60,000 nt of DNA from Takakia lepidozioides (GCA_030704615.1 CM060731.1:15998001-16058000), one strand, 5' to 3'; numbered from the stretch's first letter, positions 22,299 to 35,400 are shown. Numbers and translations are program-made. Notes: generated by a model not told the origin, from the sequence alone.

Positions 22299-22699
22299 TA
22301 TAGTTAACAGAGCAATTTTGAAAGCCCTCAACGTTGGATTACATGCCGCTGTCATCCAAGTGTTTCGTTCATCTAAGTGGTGATAAGCTACGGGATTGGT
22401 ATCATTTGAGCACCAGCTGGCATGAGCAAGTAAAAAGACCCAGGTGGAAATATGTTTGCAAACGGACAAGTCAAGTCCCAGGAGGTAGCAAGGTCAGTGG
22501 GAGCAGTATTCCTCCTCTTGGACACAATCAGACCAGTCAAGAGGAGGGCATTTTACATCCAGAATTGGTGACTTCACATCTAGATTTGTCACATCTCATC
22601 CACAAGGCGAGGAGCAGGTCCGCTATCACATATAGGGTGGTTAGTGTCCTTGAAGTCCGGAGGACACCTAAAGGCTTGATGCGAGAATTTCCTTGGGTC
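22299..22699. other. Intergenic, no gene recognised
   Basis: An open frame on the plus strand (22334-22777) has no recognisable domain and runs into the SINE-like body, so it is not proposed as a gene. Confidence 0.4.
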
Positions 22700-22800
22700 C
22701 ACAGTGTGGATTCTGGGGGATGGTTGCCCAGGTTGCGACCATTAGAAGGTGTCCACTTTCCAAACGGAAGGCAGTAGACCTTTGGGGGTAAAGTGACACA
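22700..22800 (+). mobile_element. SINE-like body fragment, third copy
   Basis: It contains AGAAGGTGTCCACTTTCC and GGAAGGCAGTAGACCTTTGG followed by AAGTGACAC, matching the body of the 15600-15745 element. The tRNA-like head is weak or lost (GGTTGCGACC near 22732). Confidence 0.5.
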
Positions 22801-23178
22801 ATAAGTTACATTTGCTTCGCAAGAGTGTCCTTCCTTACTCCCGAGACTTCATGTATATTGTGCCTAATGATCAAGAAGAGAAATACTCTTGCGTTGGTTA
22901 TATAGGAAGTTTGGACTAAATATTTCATTGACCTCTTGAAGACGTCATCTTCCGGGAGGCAGAGGCTGATCTTCAATAAGCTTGAGTTTTCACCGTCGTC
23001 ACACAATTGACTATCCCTCTTCTCCTTCTCATCTGTAAACATATCTTTTGGCCACATGCATGTCTCTGCCTTCCTGCTTTGCATAAATTGAGGACGGAAG
23101 ATTTTGAGACTGCAAATTTACTGACTCCTCACGAACTGACAATAACATTCAGGCCCCACCATGAGAAGTTGCCACTGA

Positions 23179-26100
23179 CTACACTTTGCAAAACTCTTCG
23201 ATGTCGAGGACCTTAGGAGGTATCTCATCAACAGGCAGAGGCTGCTGCTTCACCAGTTGTGAAACCACCAACTGGCCACAGGCACCACCAATATCTTGGC
23301 CCATTTCCTGCCGAACAGTTGCTCTTAGGCCATATACTTCTCTTAGGGTTTTCTGAAAGGTGAATACCGTCTCTTGAGAGCTGGCTTTATAATTTGATGA
23401 CACAGTGGCCGGATTGTATGGAATCAAGTTAACCACCTGCCACCAACAAAAAAAAACCTCTGAGCACCTTCAGCAAAGTAACGCACCCCATTACGAAGGT
23501 ATGGTCAGTGCTAGCCCACACCTTTCTGCATTGTTTGCATTAATACAGCAGCCCAGGTTTGAGGTCTACTATGCAACCGTCACCCCTAGGAAGGCACCAG
23601 CCACATACATTACATGACTGCTATAAATATTGAAAAGTTTAAATAGAGAAGACACTTGCAAACTGAAGCATTGATTCGCATCATTCCACCTTAGATCTAA
23701 CCCTTTTATCACAACTGAAGCCAGTAACACAGGTCAATCTACCACAACCATACATCTGGTCTCTGCAATTTAGTCACTTGGCCAAACACAAATGCATTTT
23801 GATTTGCAGGAACTGTGAATGTACCACTTTGTGATCCTTCAGGAGGGTGCCCAGTTGGTGAGCCACTTCTTCAGAGTCGTTAATACCAGAAAGCATCACA
23901 TACTCTATCAACACACTCCGTCCGCTGCAGAAAAACTATGGTTTGTCAGAATAATTGGAGTTTGAAAAGGTTTTAGCACACACTCAAGATCAGACTCAAC
24001 ACATTGCCTGTCATGGAAACCCCTAAATTCCGGATGCTCTACTGTCGTAAGCAGTGCCTAACTTGCATCCCTCACAGATACGATGGAGATGTTGCATATT
24101 CACTATGCTGCCTTCAACCTCCAGTTTCTCTTCATGCTATAGGAGCACTTGGGAGCCTGCAGGGAAGCTTCTCCAGCAGGGACCTACCTACAACTCTGAC
24201 CAATTACCTATGGGAGAATACATGGCTACCACATACGTTGGCAAAAAGGTTTTGATATAGCCAACAACAAGGAAGACCATCATCCATGGCTGAGATCAGA
24301 GATCAGCCCCACCTATATCGTAGAACATAACCAAAATATACAACACCCACGTGAGACAGTGGCAACAGACCTGACTGTCTGATAGGAGTTCAGGGCTGCC
24401 ATTAGCTTGTCAAGTGGATATGCCCGAGCTGCAGGCACAATTTGGCGCCGCAGCTCCTGTGTGGGAGCATGAAGAGAAAATGCTAAATTCACCCCAGGCA
24501 GATCACGTGCCAATGACAGCATGCGAGGGACAACTCCGACCTGCAATTTCAACTAGCAGTTAATGCATTTCACCTTCATCATATATTTAACTGTCCACCA
24601 AAACAAGTATGCTAAGCTTCATTTGAGAGTGTTGCAGCACTGGTATGCTGCCCTCACTTTCAGGCCCAACAACAAATGTTTGTATCATGAGGAACACATA
24701 AAGGCAGCCCACATCAGAGAACTTCAGGTGTGGAGCACCAAGTTCTTCAGCCTTCAATTGGCATACAATCAAAGTACGCATGACAAAGCAGAGGAGGGTT
24801 CACATTTTGTCACTTCTCCTAATGCAATAGTCCACCCAAGCATTCAATTAGTCCACTATATAGTTCAGCTTAAGACTGGGTCCTTCAAATCAAAGCCTTG
24901 TGGAAGAAAATAACTCAAACCCTTTCAAAAAAAATCTCCAATGCACCACAAAAAAACTCCAATCATTTCCACCATATGCAGGCTAATTTGCTTAAATGAA
25001 AATCGCAAGAAATGGTGAAAATGGCGACATGCAATACGATGCGTACAGTAGAAATAGTAATGTGATTTGGTGACAGACCGAAGCAGCACCCAGTCATTAC
25101 GCATGCTGCTTGCACTACCGCCCCATAGTTGCTCAAAGGTTCTCCCATTCCCTGACCTCGAAACAGACAAGACTCTGTCAGATCTGGACACACAGCTGGA
25201 AAACCAGGAGTTCTGTACAAGGCAAAACAATGCTCTGTTTCTTCGAAGATTTGGTCCCCTAACCCTGCAGGAAGAACAACACTACACTGGAACCACCGCT
25301 GGCATCAATGACATGCTTCCATTTGCACAACAAACGTAGATTACACTTAAAAATCTTCCCAGATATTACGGCTTTATCTGAATTTATGTGCTTCACCCTA
25401 CTAGCACTTGAAAGGACCGAGAACACCACACATTGGAAAAGTACCATAAATACGATGTTACGAATAGGTGTGATTTGAGATGCATGGACCAGCTGCTCCA
25501 CAATCTCACCAGCTGACAGGTTGCCCTTCAGCCCCATGGTGCCAGTTGCACAGAAGGTGCACCCCATTTGGCAGCCCACCTGAGACAAAAGACAGTAGTA
25601 AGCCATGACCTCACGAGACTGTATATATTCACTGCACTCCACAGTCTTTGAGCAGCAAACATTCTCTGGGCTCAACAGTGATCTGCTTAGTGAGAACACC
25701 CCAAACTGTCCTGAATAAAGCTCCATTGATAGTTATCTGAAACTACACTAGCTTAAAATCCATGAGGATTCCAACGGGTTGCAGAGTGTAAGAGGGACAA
25801 CACAGGTGATAACATGCAAAACTCAGATGTAAGTAGCTTGCCTGTGATGACACACAAAGGGTTGCTCGGGGACCTCCTGGGCGGGGGCCACCCGCATACT
25901 TCCCAGCTGCAGCATCATGCCTCATTATCACTGCCTCTACTGACTGCCCACTCTGCACACCAACAAATCCTGACATTGCCAAGCATCCATCTTGTGTACC
26001 AAACTGGAGTGGACTTTCACAAGGCTCTAAGGAACCCCAAGGGCCTAGTTTATGCATGGGACAAATCCACCTCGGATAACTGCATTTATCAATCCATGTT

Positions 26101-27855
26101 CATCAAACCAGTAGGGAAAATTGCAGTGACCGTTCAAACATCGTCATACACATTTGGAGCATAGATAGGGACAAATTGTTGCCCACGGCCTTGAAATCAA
26201 GCAGGAAAGATCATGCCAAAGAACCCCTCATTTGCGAACTAGGGTCAGCATGGACTATGTCAGACCACTACTTTTAGATGATGCAAATAATCATAGGGGC
26301 AAACAACATCTTAGTTTCTGCATTTCAAATAACCCACAGACACTTCTACGCAGACTCGCTACAGTGTCCATGGTTACCATCTTTCATAGCAAAAGATCAG
26401 AACTTCTATATTGTGGAGAGAAAGCACTCCATCATTCTCATCCACAAAAATTGCCCAGGGTACCTAATAGCAGGCTATGGAATAGACTACAAATGTCTTC
26501 AAAGAGACAGGAAACAAGTTCAATTTCAGGTTGTAGATTTTGCAGTGTGCAGCAAAGCCGCAGATATTGTCATTATTTGGGGCCCACAGAACACAAGCAC
26601 AATGCTGTTCACCTCAGAAAAATTCAAGCTTGAAGAGTCACACCCAGTTTGAGGGTGAGATTCCTTTGTGGCCAGATAGAGCTCTATACATCCTGGAGTA
26701 ATATAGGGGAGGGAACTGACCTGCAAACAGATCAGTAGCTTGGTGGTGGAGCCATCAGCTGATGTTTGCTGGGATTGCACATGCGACGTCAGCGTCCTGA
26801 ACTTGGACCTCAACATCTCTGTAGCAGCATGGGGCACCCCTGGCACTTCGTGTGCCTCTGTGTCAAGATGTACCAACACATACCTGGCCACCACATCATA
26901 TTGCGCAATTAGTGACAGGTCAAGGACCCTACAGTGGTAGATTCAAATCAGGTACCCTATATGTTGTTTTTGAGTCCCAGTTACATTGCCTCTCCCAAAA
27001 TGTTTTGCCAACCTGATTTCCATAGCATAGTCCACTCCCTCTAATTTGTGGTCAAAAAAGACAACCTCTACTCTCTATTGTTGCTTCAATCTCACTGTAA
27101 AATCCAGTAATTAGCTCATTAAGGCATTGTGATAAATGGCTTTTGTGTCCAAACTCGCTGGCAAAACAGAGTCCACTGGAAACCACCGTTGCTAGGGTTC
27201 TCCTCTTACCACTCCTGGGGCCACCATGGGCAGTCCTTAACCCTCCTTAAAGCATCCTTTGCTACCACGATGCTAGGTGTTAGGTCAATCGAGAGAAATC
27301 TCAGCCTATATGCCCATGAGTTGTGAAGTGGAGCTCCAGGAGAAGACATGCATTGATGTTTGTTTCAGTTCAGTCATGACCATATCTGTGGTACTGAAAG
27401 GCTTTCTGCGTGAATTTTCACATAGGCGTCCAGCTGTGGGGATTTAGGGTGTGTGCTAACTCTTCCTCATTTCAAATTGCTGATTTATTAATTGTCCTTG
27501 GCTCGGCATTTCCAACTTGTGCTCAAACCTCTATCACAACTGCACCTCAAAAAATCAGAGTCTCCTCAAATCACCCGGGACATCGGTACTACAGCAAGGC
27601 GTCCCACACCCAGTATGCTTAGAATAACCGACTGGCTCAAACAACGTAGAAATTGTGCACTATAAAGCACAGTTCTTAAGTGAAGCAAGTGTCGCAACAG
27701 TACAGGAACAACGAAGAATGACGAACTGTAAATCCGGGAAGAATGCACCTCCAAATGGTGAAGACGTGCAAAGGTTTGACTCCCACGTTTTCCAGCTCTG
27801 CCCTCAGAATGTCGGCGTCAAATATGGCATGCTTGCCTTCTTTTTTCCGCTGCAT
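23179..27855 (-). CDS. RlmN-type radical SAM RNA (adenine-C2) methyltransferase
   Basis: Members methylate C2 of adenosine (A2503 of 23S rRNA and A37 of some tRNAs in bacteria) using S-adenosylmethionine and a 4Fe-4S cluster. Eight exons on the minus strand keep phase: 27749-27855, 26721-26883, 25842-25952, 25445-25579, 25047-25151, 24371-24540, 23825-23924 and 23179-23436. They give about 382 residues, the usual family size. The start is the ATG at 27855; the frame continues upstream only to a TTG. Exon 1 has the N-terminal domain [20 protein letters not shown]. The fourth exon has the radical SAM cluster motif C-x3-C-x2-C as [13 protein letters not shown], with [12 protein letters not shown] after it. 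The fifth has [13 protein letters not shown] (SAM binding), the sixth [14 protein letters not shown], and the last [12 protein letters not shown] and the C-terminal [14 protein letters not shown], holding the second conserved cysteine region. The intron after exon 3 uses a GC donor. No transit peptide is evident, so the compartment is open. Stop TAG at 23179-23181. Confidence 0.92.
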
Positions 27856-28108
27856 CTCCGCCTTTTTCCCTCTCGCCAGAAATGAAATCACCGCTTCTTC
27901 CAAGATAAATTTGTCTTAACTTCAGCAACCCCAACAGCAGAGTCACAGACAAAGCCAATAGTCGCCCATCACTGCACCCTCCACAGCCTTTTCATCATCC
28001 ACCTTGTATCGACCAGGGGGCACAGATTCTTCAGCACCACTCATACCAAAGGACAAACCCCCCAAGTTTCAAATTCAACGTGCGCATCACACGAATGGTT
28101 GAAACTTG

Positions 28109-28193
28109 AAACCCTAGAATGGCCCGTTCGATACTGTGACATGAGCTTTACTTCTTTAAAGCCGCTAACTTAATGAAACAACCAAAACCCTAA
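28109..28193 (+). promoter_or_regulatory. Two telo-box-like AAACCCTA motifs upstream of the RlmN-type gene
   Basis: AAACCCTA occurs at 28109-28116 and AAACCCTAA at 28185-28193, about 250 and 330 bases 5' of the start codon at 27855. Telo-boxes are frequent near the starts of plant genes for translation and ribosome functions, which suits an RNA-modifying enzyme. A regulatory role is an inference. Confidence 0.4.
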
Positions 28194-30333
28194 TTTTCTA
28201 TTGTGATGATGATCCGATCTCTCCCAACAACGTGTTGCTTATATTCTTAGTTCAAGAAAATTTAGCACTTCCCAACTTCCTTATCACACTCTTTGAGTCT
28301 TTGAGTTCGAGATGATGACAGTCCATTTCTTTTCAAATCGGTAGATGCATTGATACCGGTTTTGCTGTGCGTGCAAATTTGTTTTCTGTATCAGTCTCAG
28401 CCTTTGACTTTAGAGGGATGGGGGCCAAGGTGTGTCTCAATGATCGTCGCATATTGTCTTTGCTGCTCCACAAACATTGCCTGCGCTTCTCTTTTCGTGG
28501 AACCGCCTACACTTGATCAGTGTGTGGTGGAGGAAGTTGGGGATTGCTGAACTTCCTGGGGGAGTAGTTCATTTAGAGTTTGATGCGAGAAGAAAGGTGC
28601 AAATGTCCGGGGACAGGTAGGTGAAGCCACAAATGGTTCTCACATGTCGACGGACCCACCCCAAGCAAATACTGGAGCATTGTACGAAGACGAGACAAGC
28701 CCTTAGCGGGTAGAGTAGAGTCGTTGTGATTACTTCCGATGAGATACTGCGCCCACTCGATCGTTCTAGAACGTTAGAATGGGTCACCGGTCAACCTCAG
28801 CAGCACTGTGATGAGACAAAGGATAGTGGCAGCATCATCACGGACCTGGCTTCAATTTATTAAGCCTGCCATCCCCAGTCTACCCCTCTGCACTTATTAT
28901 AGGCTACCTGCTACTCCCTGCCTTTATGACATGCCATTGCTGATCAGTGTCGCATCGGACCTGTCCTTGACTTTGAAAAACTCTATCTTAGCGGCCCACC
29001 AAATTGATTAGGTGGGCTGCCCCGCCATAGAGAGAGTGAGCGATATTCAGTTGAAGGTTTCGAATCCTCAGCAACGTACATTGGACTTTTTTAGGATTGC
29101 CCGCCAATCTTTCATGCAGCGATCATGTGCATCGCCTTCAACGCTTGCCGCTTACCGGCCCTAGCTACGGCTTCTCATGTTCAGCTCCGCCGCTAATTCT
29201 GCGCTCTGAGTGGAACGCTATCTTCTCTGTGAGGGATATTAGGTACCCCATTTTTGTAACCGTCATGGTGCCACTAGCATCGGAGCTTTCATTTACCCTG
29301 TTGAAGATTGATCGATCTCTTGGGGACTCCAAAGACTGGCTCCCCACTGGCTCTTTGTGAGCTTTTAAAGTCCTGTGTAGACGCTTGTCTATTTCCCTAA
29401 CGAAGAGAAACTCTAGAGTCTAAAGATCAGAATCGTTTCTCCGGTATGCTATATTATTGGCATGCCGTCTTCTTCAACTAGACTGTCTATAATGGAGCAG
29501 ATCCAAGAAAAGAAGTGACAGCCACTCAGTGGGCCTTCGTGGAAACTTGCTTGGAAGATCGTCCTTCTACTTTCAGATAAAAATATGACTGGGGATGGTA
29601 TTCGAAATAAAATGGAGATGTAATGAAAGCTTGCACAGAATAGCAGGTCGTACTTTTACTTTGCGAGAAAACACCCACCTCGAATCCCATGGCTCGGGGT
29701 ATCTGAAACTATATGGCGATAGATATGAAAAAAGCGATAATAGCTGCTGCAACGTCGGTAGGATTACAGTTTCAATTGTGAACTATTCGACTAGCATGAA
29801 AGAATGTGGCTGCTTCTGCAGAATAAATATGAAATCACCGTGTCAGATGCAAGGGAATATAACATGCTCAAGACGGATAGAAGTTACATGCGCATAAGAT
29901 TGTCAAGTGGAAACTGGTCACTAAGAACTTGCAGGTTTCTTTATAAACATGAGACTCGGACCATTATCCTATCACTTCCCAAGTTTCAATTCCAACACAT
30001 GGGAAGGTCATGTAAGACGAACCTGCCATCAAGCTCCAAAACATGATGGTGGACTAACATAAATCGCTGAGTAAGATGTAAAATGTCTACTGCCAAGAAA
30101 CCCCACACCGCGAAATAGTCCACATTCTCTTGACACATATACAAAATTCTACGAAGCACGCATGACTTCGAAACTCCTGGATCCAGCTTGACTTTCACTA
30201 TGCGTGCAGCAGATCCTAAACTGAAGATATCTCCACTCCAAACAACTAACGTGCTTCTAGCAGTGATACATGGACAGAGGAATGATTCTTCAATCATGGA
30301 AAATCCCCCTGCAATGGCTTTGTTCAGCCTTCA
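28194..30333. other. Intergenic between the RlmN-type gene and the HD-Zip gene
   Basis: No gene is recognised. A box B-like GGTTTCGAATCC at about 29055-29066 follows no good box A and gives no cloverleaf. Frames at 29595-30297 lack any domain. The part close to 30334 is probably the 3' untranslated region of the HD-Zip gene. Confidence 0.45.
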
Positions 30334-31911
30334 CTAGCAGGCTGCTGAGGACTGCGAGAAGTGAGAGAACCCTGGCTTGGCAAACGTGAGACTTCTGTTG
30401 TCCACAGTGGCGACTCTCTCGCACGAAGGGCACATGGTGAGGGTAGCCGCAGGCAGAGGCATGTAGAAGTCATGTGCTATGACACAAGGGGGAGCAACTT
30501 TGATGGCCCTTAACTCCTGCAATTCCTTTTGCAGTCTCCTGTTTTCTTCAGTTAGAGTCTCGCAACACCGTTTCAGAAACTCACAGTCAACTTCAGTCTG
30601 CTTCAGTTTGGTTCTGCAACACAAATCGGGGCCCATGCCTCAATAATGCTACCTTCAGCTACCTCTTGCAATCACAGTGCGCCAGTTTCGCTATTTACTG
30701 GACTAACTTCCAGGCTTGTACCGTTGGAAGATGCAAAATTTATGACTTACAGATGCAAAACTAGACGCAAAAATATTTGCAGATTTCAGACTACCTAAAT
30801 ACGATAGTCACAAATAACGTTGATGCTTCCAAGGCACAACGCCATTGAGTAGGTGAAGTTAACAAACCTTGCTCTTCTGTTTTGAAACCACACTTCCACT
30901 TGACGAGGTCGCAGGTTCAACTGCTTTGCGAGGGCATTCTTTTGCTTCTGCAGAAGCACATCGGAACTGATCAGAGAGACACTAGAAGGAAGCTACCTAC
31001 GCTCTGATAATATTTGAAGTATCTTGAGTTTCTACAAGCTTAGATCGAGAATACTCCAGAACACCAAATATAAACGTAACATACGTCCCCACTGTTCAAC
31101 CAGACACAAAGGGTGATCAGTTGTAGTACCGGGTTGAGAGTACTGTGCTCTTTGAAGCTTTCTTCTAAAAGCGCTGACTGCTCTTTGGAAAGGCGGAGCT
31201 TTTTCCTCGTCGTTCCTCCATCCTCTTCGTCACTCCCTCCCCTTGAACTTATCTCACAGGGCCTGTCTCGCTCGAGATCAAAGTCATGCATTCTCTCCCT
31301 ATCCCGTTTCATACCCGTGCTATTTGGAGACGACACCACGGCTTCGTCATAGTCCGTGGTTGACGGTATTTGATTGACATCAATGCCTCGGGGTGAAGCC
31401 CCATGGCCACCAGAAGAATAAGTCTCTGCTGCCTCAACGTCGTCATGGCCTGTAGTCAGTTCAGCCATACAAAAGGTGTCAGCTCAACTGCATGCATAGC
31501 GATTTAATCTACATATCTTGCGAGAAGCCAAACACATCTACCAAGTCACAATGTCACATGTTACAAAGACAGAATAATCAATATCACATGCCTAACCATG
31601 CTAGCACCGGAAGAAGGTTTGTGGTGCACACCACTGCCAGAGTTAGTGCGCGAGCCATTGCGAAGAGGCTGCCACGAGAAATGGTTGTTCGAAGAAGAAG
31701 GTGGCTGCGAGCTGGAAGCCGTACGAGAGACAGGGCGCACAGGCAGCAGGTCGAGCTGCACAGGACATTGTCTGGGAGTACCCATTTCATGCCCTCGTTG
31801 CACCATCATACACAGGTCCACACTCAATCCTAAACTGGCGCCTGAACTCGCCATAGCTCTCAGCCTGTGCACCTCCTCTCTTAAACTATCCTTCCCTTCC
31901 GCTAGCTGCAT
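30334..31911 (-). CDS. Class II homeodomain-leucine zipper (HD-Zip II) transcription factor
   Basis: HD-Zip II proteins (the HAT4/ATHB2 type) are nuclear repressors in shade, light and auxin responses. Four exons on the minus strand fit in phase: 31608-31911, 31130-31449, 30868-30947 and 30334-30613, about 327 residues. The first ATG at 31911 follows an in-frame TAA, but a start at 31854 ([14 protein letters not shown]) would match the family's usual N-terminus better. The LGLSVDL stretch resembles an EAR-like repression motif. Exon 2 holds [15 protein letters not shown] and VSSPNSTG, both typical of the class, then the start of the homeodomain ([18 protein letters not shown]). Exon 3 has helix 3, [11 protein letters not shown]. 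Exon 4 has the leucine zipper ([18 protein letters not shown]) and the diagnostic CPSCE motif. The first donor (GGTGCT) is weak and chosen by phase. The shade role is family knowledge, not shown here. Confidence 0.93.
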
Positions 31912-32400
31912 TGCTTATTCCACCCAATCCACTCCCCCACCAGAGTCTCCTCCGTCTCCTCCAACAGATCCCAGCTCACCACTTCACCACCCAATCACTC
32001 CTGCTCGCTCTATACGTCTATCTCGCCTACCAAAACACAGCTTCCAACAACCAGCTTGCCGTCCTCCCACACCACAAGACGCATCCCCACAAAATCCCAC
32101 CGCAGCCTCCTTGCCGTGCTTCCAAGCTTCACTCTTCCAAGCTCACCAGCGCGCGACGACCAAGTCACGGAGCGCTCTTCTCGCAATGGAGCACAGAGAG
32201 CGAGACGAGAGAGAGAGAGAAAGTGAGGCTGCCGCACACTCGTACACTACTTCTACGCCTCCGCGAGAGAGAGAGAGAGAGAAAGATGCCGGGCGGCGGG
32301 TGGGCCAACACTTTCCCGCACCCGCTTTTTTAGGCTGACCGGTACGGCGCACGATGCCCAAGCGTGCGAGCAGCCACCCTTCCCCCGCCCCCCGTTCCCT
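31912..32400 (-). promoter_or_regulatory. HD-Zip II gene 5' leader/promoter with GA/CT tracts
   Basis: Two GA microsatellites (about 32206-32221 and 32262-32281) appear as CT-rich tracts on the coding strand, 300-370 bases 5' of the start. Such CT tracts are common in plant core promoters and long 5' leaders. Predicted proline/serine-rich frames on the plus strand are complements of this leader and are not proposed as genes. Confidence 0.4.
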
Positions 32401-35400
32401 CGGGTGTTCATATTATTACAGGGAGTCAGATATTATGAAATCAGGCCATGCAAGCAAATATACCGAGCATTAAATGGGTCTGAACTTTATCACAGTCAAT
32501 CAAACCATCGCCTCGGTCAACTTCTCTAACATACCCCCCATTAATGTTTTTTGACTGTGCATCACATCCTACTAATCCACCATTCAAACAATATTAATGA
32601 AACTCGAAACTCCAGTATTGTAGAATGTAATATTCCATATTTTCTGAGTAAATGAATTCGAACCTGCGCCGAGACCATAGAGGAAAAATCCCGATTCCGA
32701 TCCCGCCTCGACTCCGCCCGCCTTATCCACTCCGAAGCATTTGTTACATTTAATAAATACTAATAATTTTTTTTAAATAACACGGAAAGGATCCGATGCC
32801 ATGGAGTGGGCCGCAGGAGACGCGGCGCAGGCCGCGGCCAACCGCGCGGCCTGGCTTGGCGCTCAAGGCACCAACGAGCGGGCACGCAAGCAACCCAACG
32901 CGTCCACACCAGGCGCGACGCGCCACGTGGGACCCGCAGCGGAGGGGAGATCCAATCATAGAGACTGTCCCCTGGGAGGCCGACAAGAACAGGTGGCACG
33001 AGAAGCGACAAACGTAGTCGGATACGCAAGATTGGATATCGATTCTTGTCGCGCGCATCATTGCCTGCCATCATTCGTCCTGTCGAGGGCTGTGCAGCAG
33101 CGGGGGCTGGCGTGGCCACCGCGCAGTGATGGGCGCCGGGCACCCGCCTGTCTGCGCGAATTGCCGGGCGGGGAGCTGGCGCCCGGCACATGACGCTGCA
33201 GCTCGCCACATGATTGCCGTCGCCACATGTGTCAGTTGTTGCCTGCTATGCTCCCACATACCCATACCCATGCCCATGCAGCAGGCCCATCTGGCGGATC
33301 GATCCAAAGCTGAGTCGGGGGTACGAATCTGACGATCAGTAGAGAACTAAATGAATGCGGAGGGACTCTGCAGTCTGTAGAGAGTAGAGAGAGAGGTTGG
33401 GGAAGCGATGGAGTGAGGTTGATGAGGGAGCGTTTAAGAGGGTAGTCACGGTCAGGGAGGACAGAATGGGGACATAGGTGGAGGAGATGATGATGTACGG
33501 CATCCATGTCGCAATAGAGTAGTGCGTCACGCTTTCCTTCTTCCTGCTTTTATCGGATGTCGGCGATGGGTCGTAAACTTGTAGTATTCAAGCTGTTGGA
33601 GGGGAGCGGAGGATGAAAGGTTGATTCTACCAGGCTCAATTATGAGCGAGGCCGTGCTGGTCAAAACAGGCGGTTCCTTCGGCATCCACGCTAGGAGGCG
33701 GTGAATAAAGTGCGGTTCAGGGGATTACATTAAATGGTGCATTGCACTGAAGGATTGCAATAAAGCATTTGCATTTGCATTAAAAAGATTGCAGTGAAAG
33801 ATGGCCCTACACGAAAAGGATGGCACTAAAAAGAACCAAAGGATCACGCAGGTGTGCACAATTCGCCGGCAAAAGCCGGCGTTTCCACACCAAAGCACAG
33901 TATATACCGTATAGGTAGCAGTTAGAATTCTCAAAATCAAAATCACGGCCGCAAGTGTGGTCATCAAGAGTGTACTATATTGAGAGGGAAACTCATAAAC
34001 AAGCTGCGGCCGCTCAACATGATGCCACTCACCTCCCTTTATGTTTTAGAAGTTATGTGCCCTCCCAACCCCTCTTCTTCATTATGAAGCGACATGATAT
34101 CCCAACAGTTGAAGTCATTTTCCTCATTGCAGCGCGAGGTGGGCTGGACCAATTGTTAGTGTCAGGCGGTGACCAGACCCTTCGACTGACTCTACATGAT
34201 CAGCCTATCCTCCGGTTTTTTTTATCCGGATTTGTAAGCACCCTGTTGCACACAGCCCAATGAAGTACTTCACATTTTGTTCCTCCAATTTTAGACCATT
34301 CTTGAATGCCAAATCATATGGTCAGGTATAACTAGAAATACATACCTCCTGACTCCTCCATGAAAGGGAGCTACAGTAGACTCTGCTCTAAAAATTCCCC
34401 GGGGAGTCGGGAGTTTCCCGCTGGCTTCCAGCGAAACCCGTGCGTAGATTCTGCACAGTCACAAACCCACATTTGGTGTCTACACAAGTTCACCAATATT
34501 CCATTTGGATTGAGGACTTTAGTAGCAAGGCTTGTATTTCAACTCTCAAGTATATTTTCGTGAAAACGATGTTCCAGTCTGATGGATGACACAGCGGGCT
34601 AGCGTCACCTCGTCCGTGTCGGGAATAGCTAGCTGAAATCCTCTCCAAACCACCTTATACGCTAGGTATTGTTTGCAAAGATTGTTTTTTGGGTTTTTTT
34701 CCAGATTAAGATCACTAGCCTGGACCAACATCTTCGTCAGATCCTTTCACTCGGACCCCAAGACCCCAAGATGCTCACCGATCAGATATTCTTATGAATT
34801 CTCTGACCTCTAGGTACCTAACATTCTTCTGAATTGTATCATGACTTTAAGGAAATAACTATTCGGCACGATTGAATCTCATCAGAGGATTCCAGTTTCC
34901 AATCGCAGTCAAAAAATACTGTGAAGTATCTAGACATTTGGGTGGGTCCACAAGCGTGACAAACTTTCAAAGTTCATGAACAGGAACATGAGTATCAGCC
35001 AGTCTCTCAGCCAGTCTGGAGATCCAACAAGAGTCAGGGGCGGAGTTGCTAGGGCCCAGAACGCAGGCCCACAGCGCAAGAGCAGGCCTACTCAAGCCAC
35101 TGCCACAGTCAACAGAGAACTGAGCAGAGTAATAAATGCAGTCACTCATTGAAAGCAAATAATGTGGTCAACCTGCAACTGACTCAGCCTGTGACTGTGC
35201 CCTGCATTCATGATGAAGGCATCATGCTTCTTTATTACACATTGCTTGCGATTCGGTCGTAAGAGCGATGCATCCACGGCGCGGAGGGAGAGAGACTGGT
35301 GATGTCGGTATGCAGGGCGGCAAGCAGCAGGCCACTCTCATGATGCACTCTTTCTTCACTGTTTCACTGTACCCGCCACGCTGCCACCACGTGAATGAGA

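Noticed and set aside
26232-26652. Plus-strand frames of 124-133 residues
   Set aside because: They lie in an intron of the RlmN-type gene on the opposite strand and have no recognised domain.
29055-29066. Box B-like GGTTTCGAATCC suggesting a tRNA gene
   Set aside because: No matching box A at the right distance and no cloverleaf pairing.
31598-32338. 246-residue plus-strand frame over the HD-Zip start
   Set aside because: It is the complement of HD-Zip exon 1 and its CT-rich leader; Ser/Pro/Arg-rich composition only.
32750-33209. Several 100-150 residue frames in the GC-rich island
   Set aside because: Open in multiple frames on both strands because stop codons are rare in GC-rich DNA; no domain seen.
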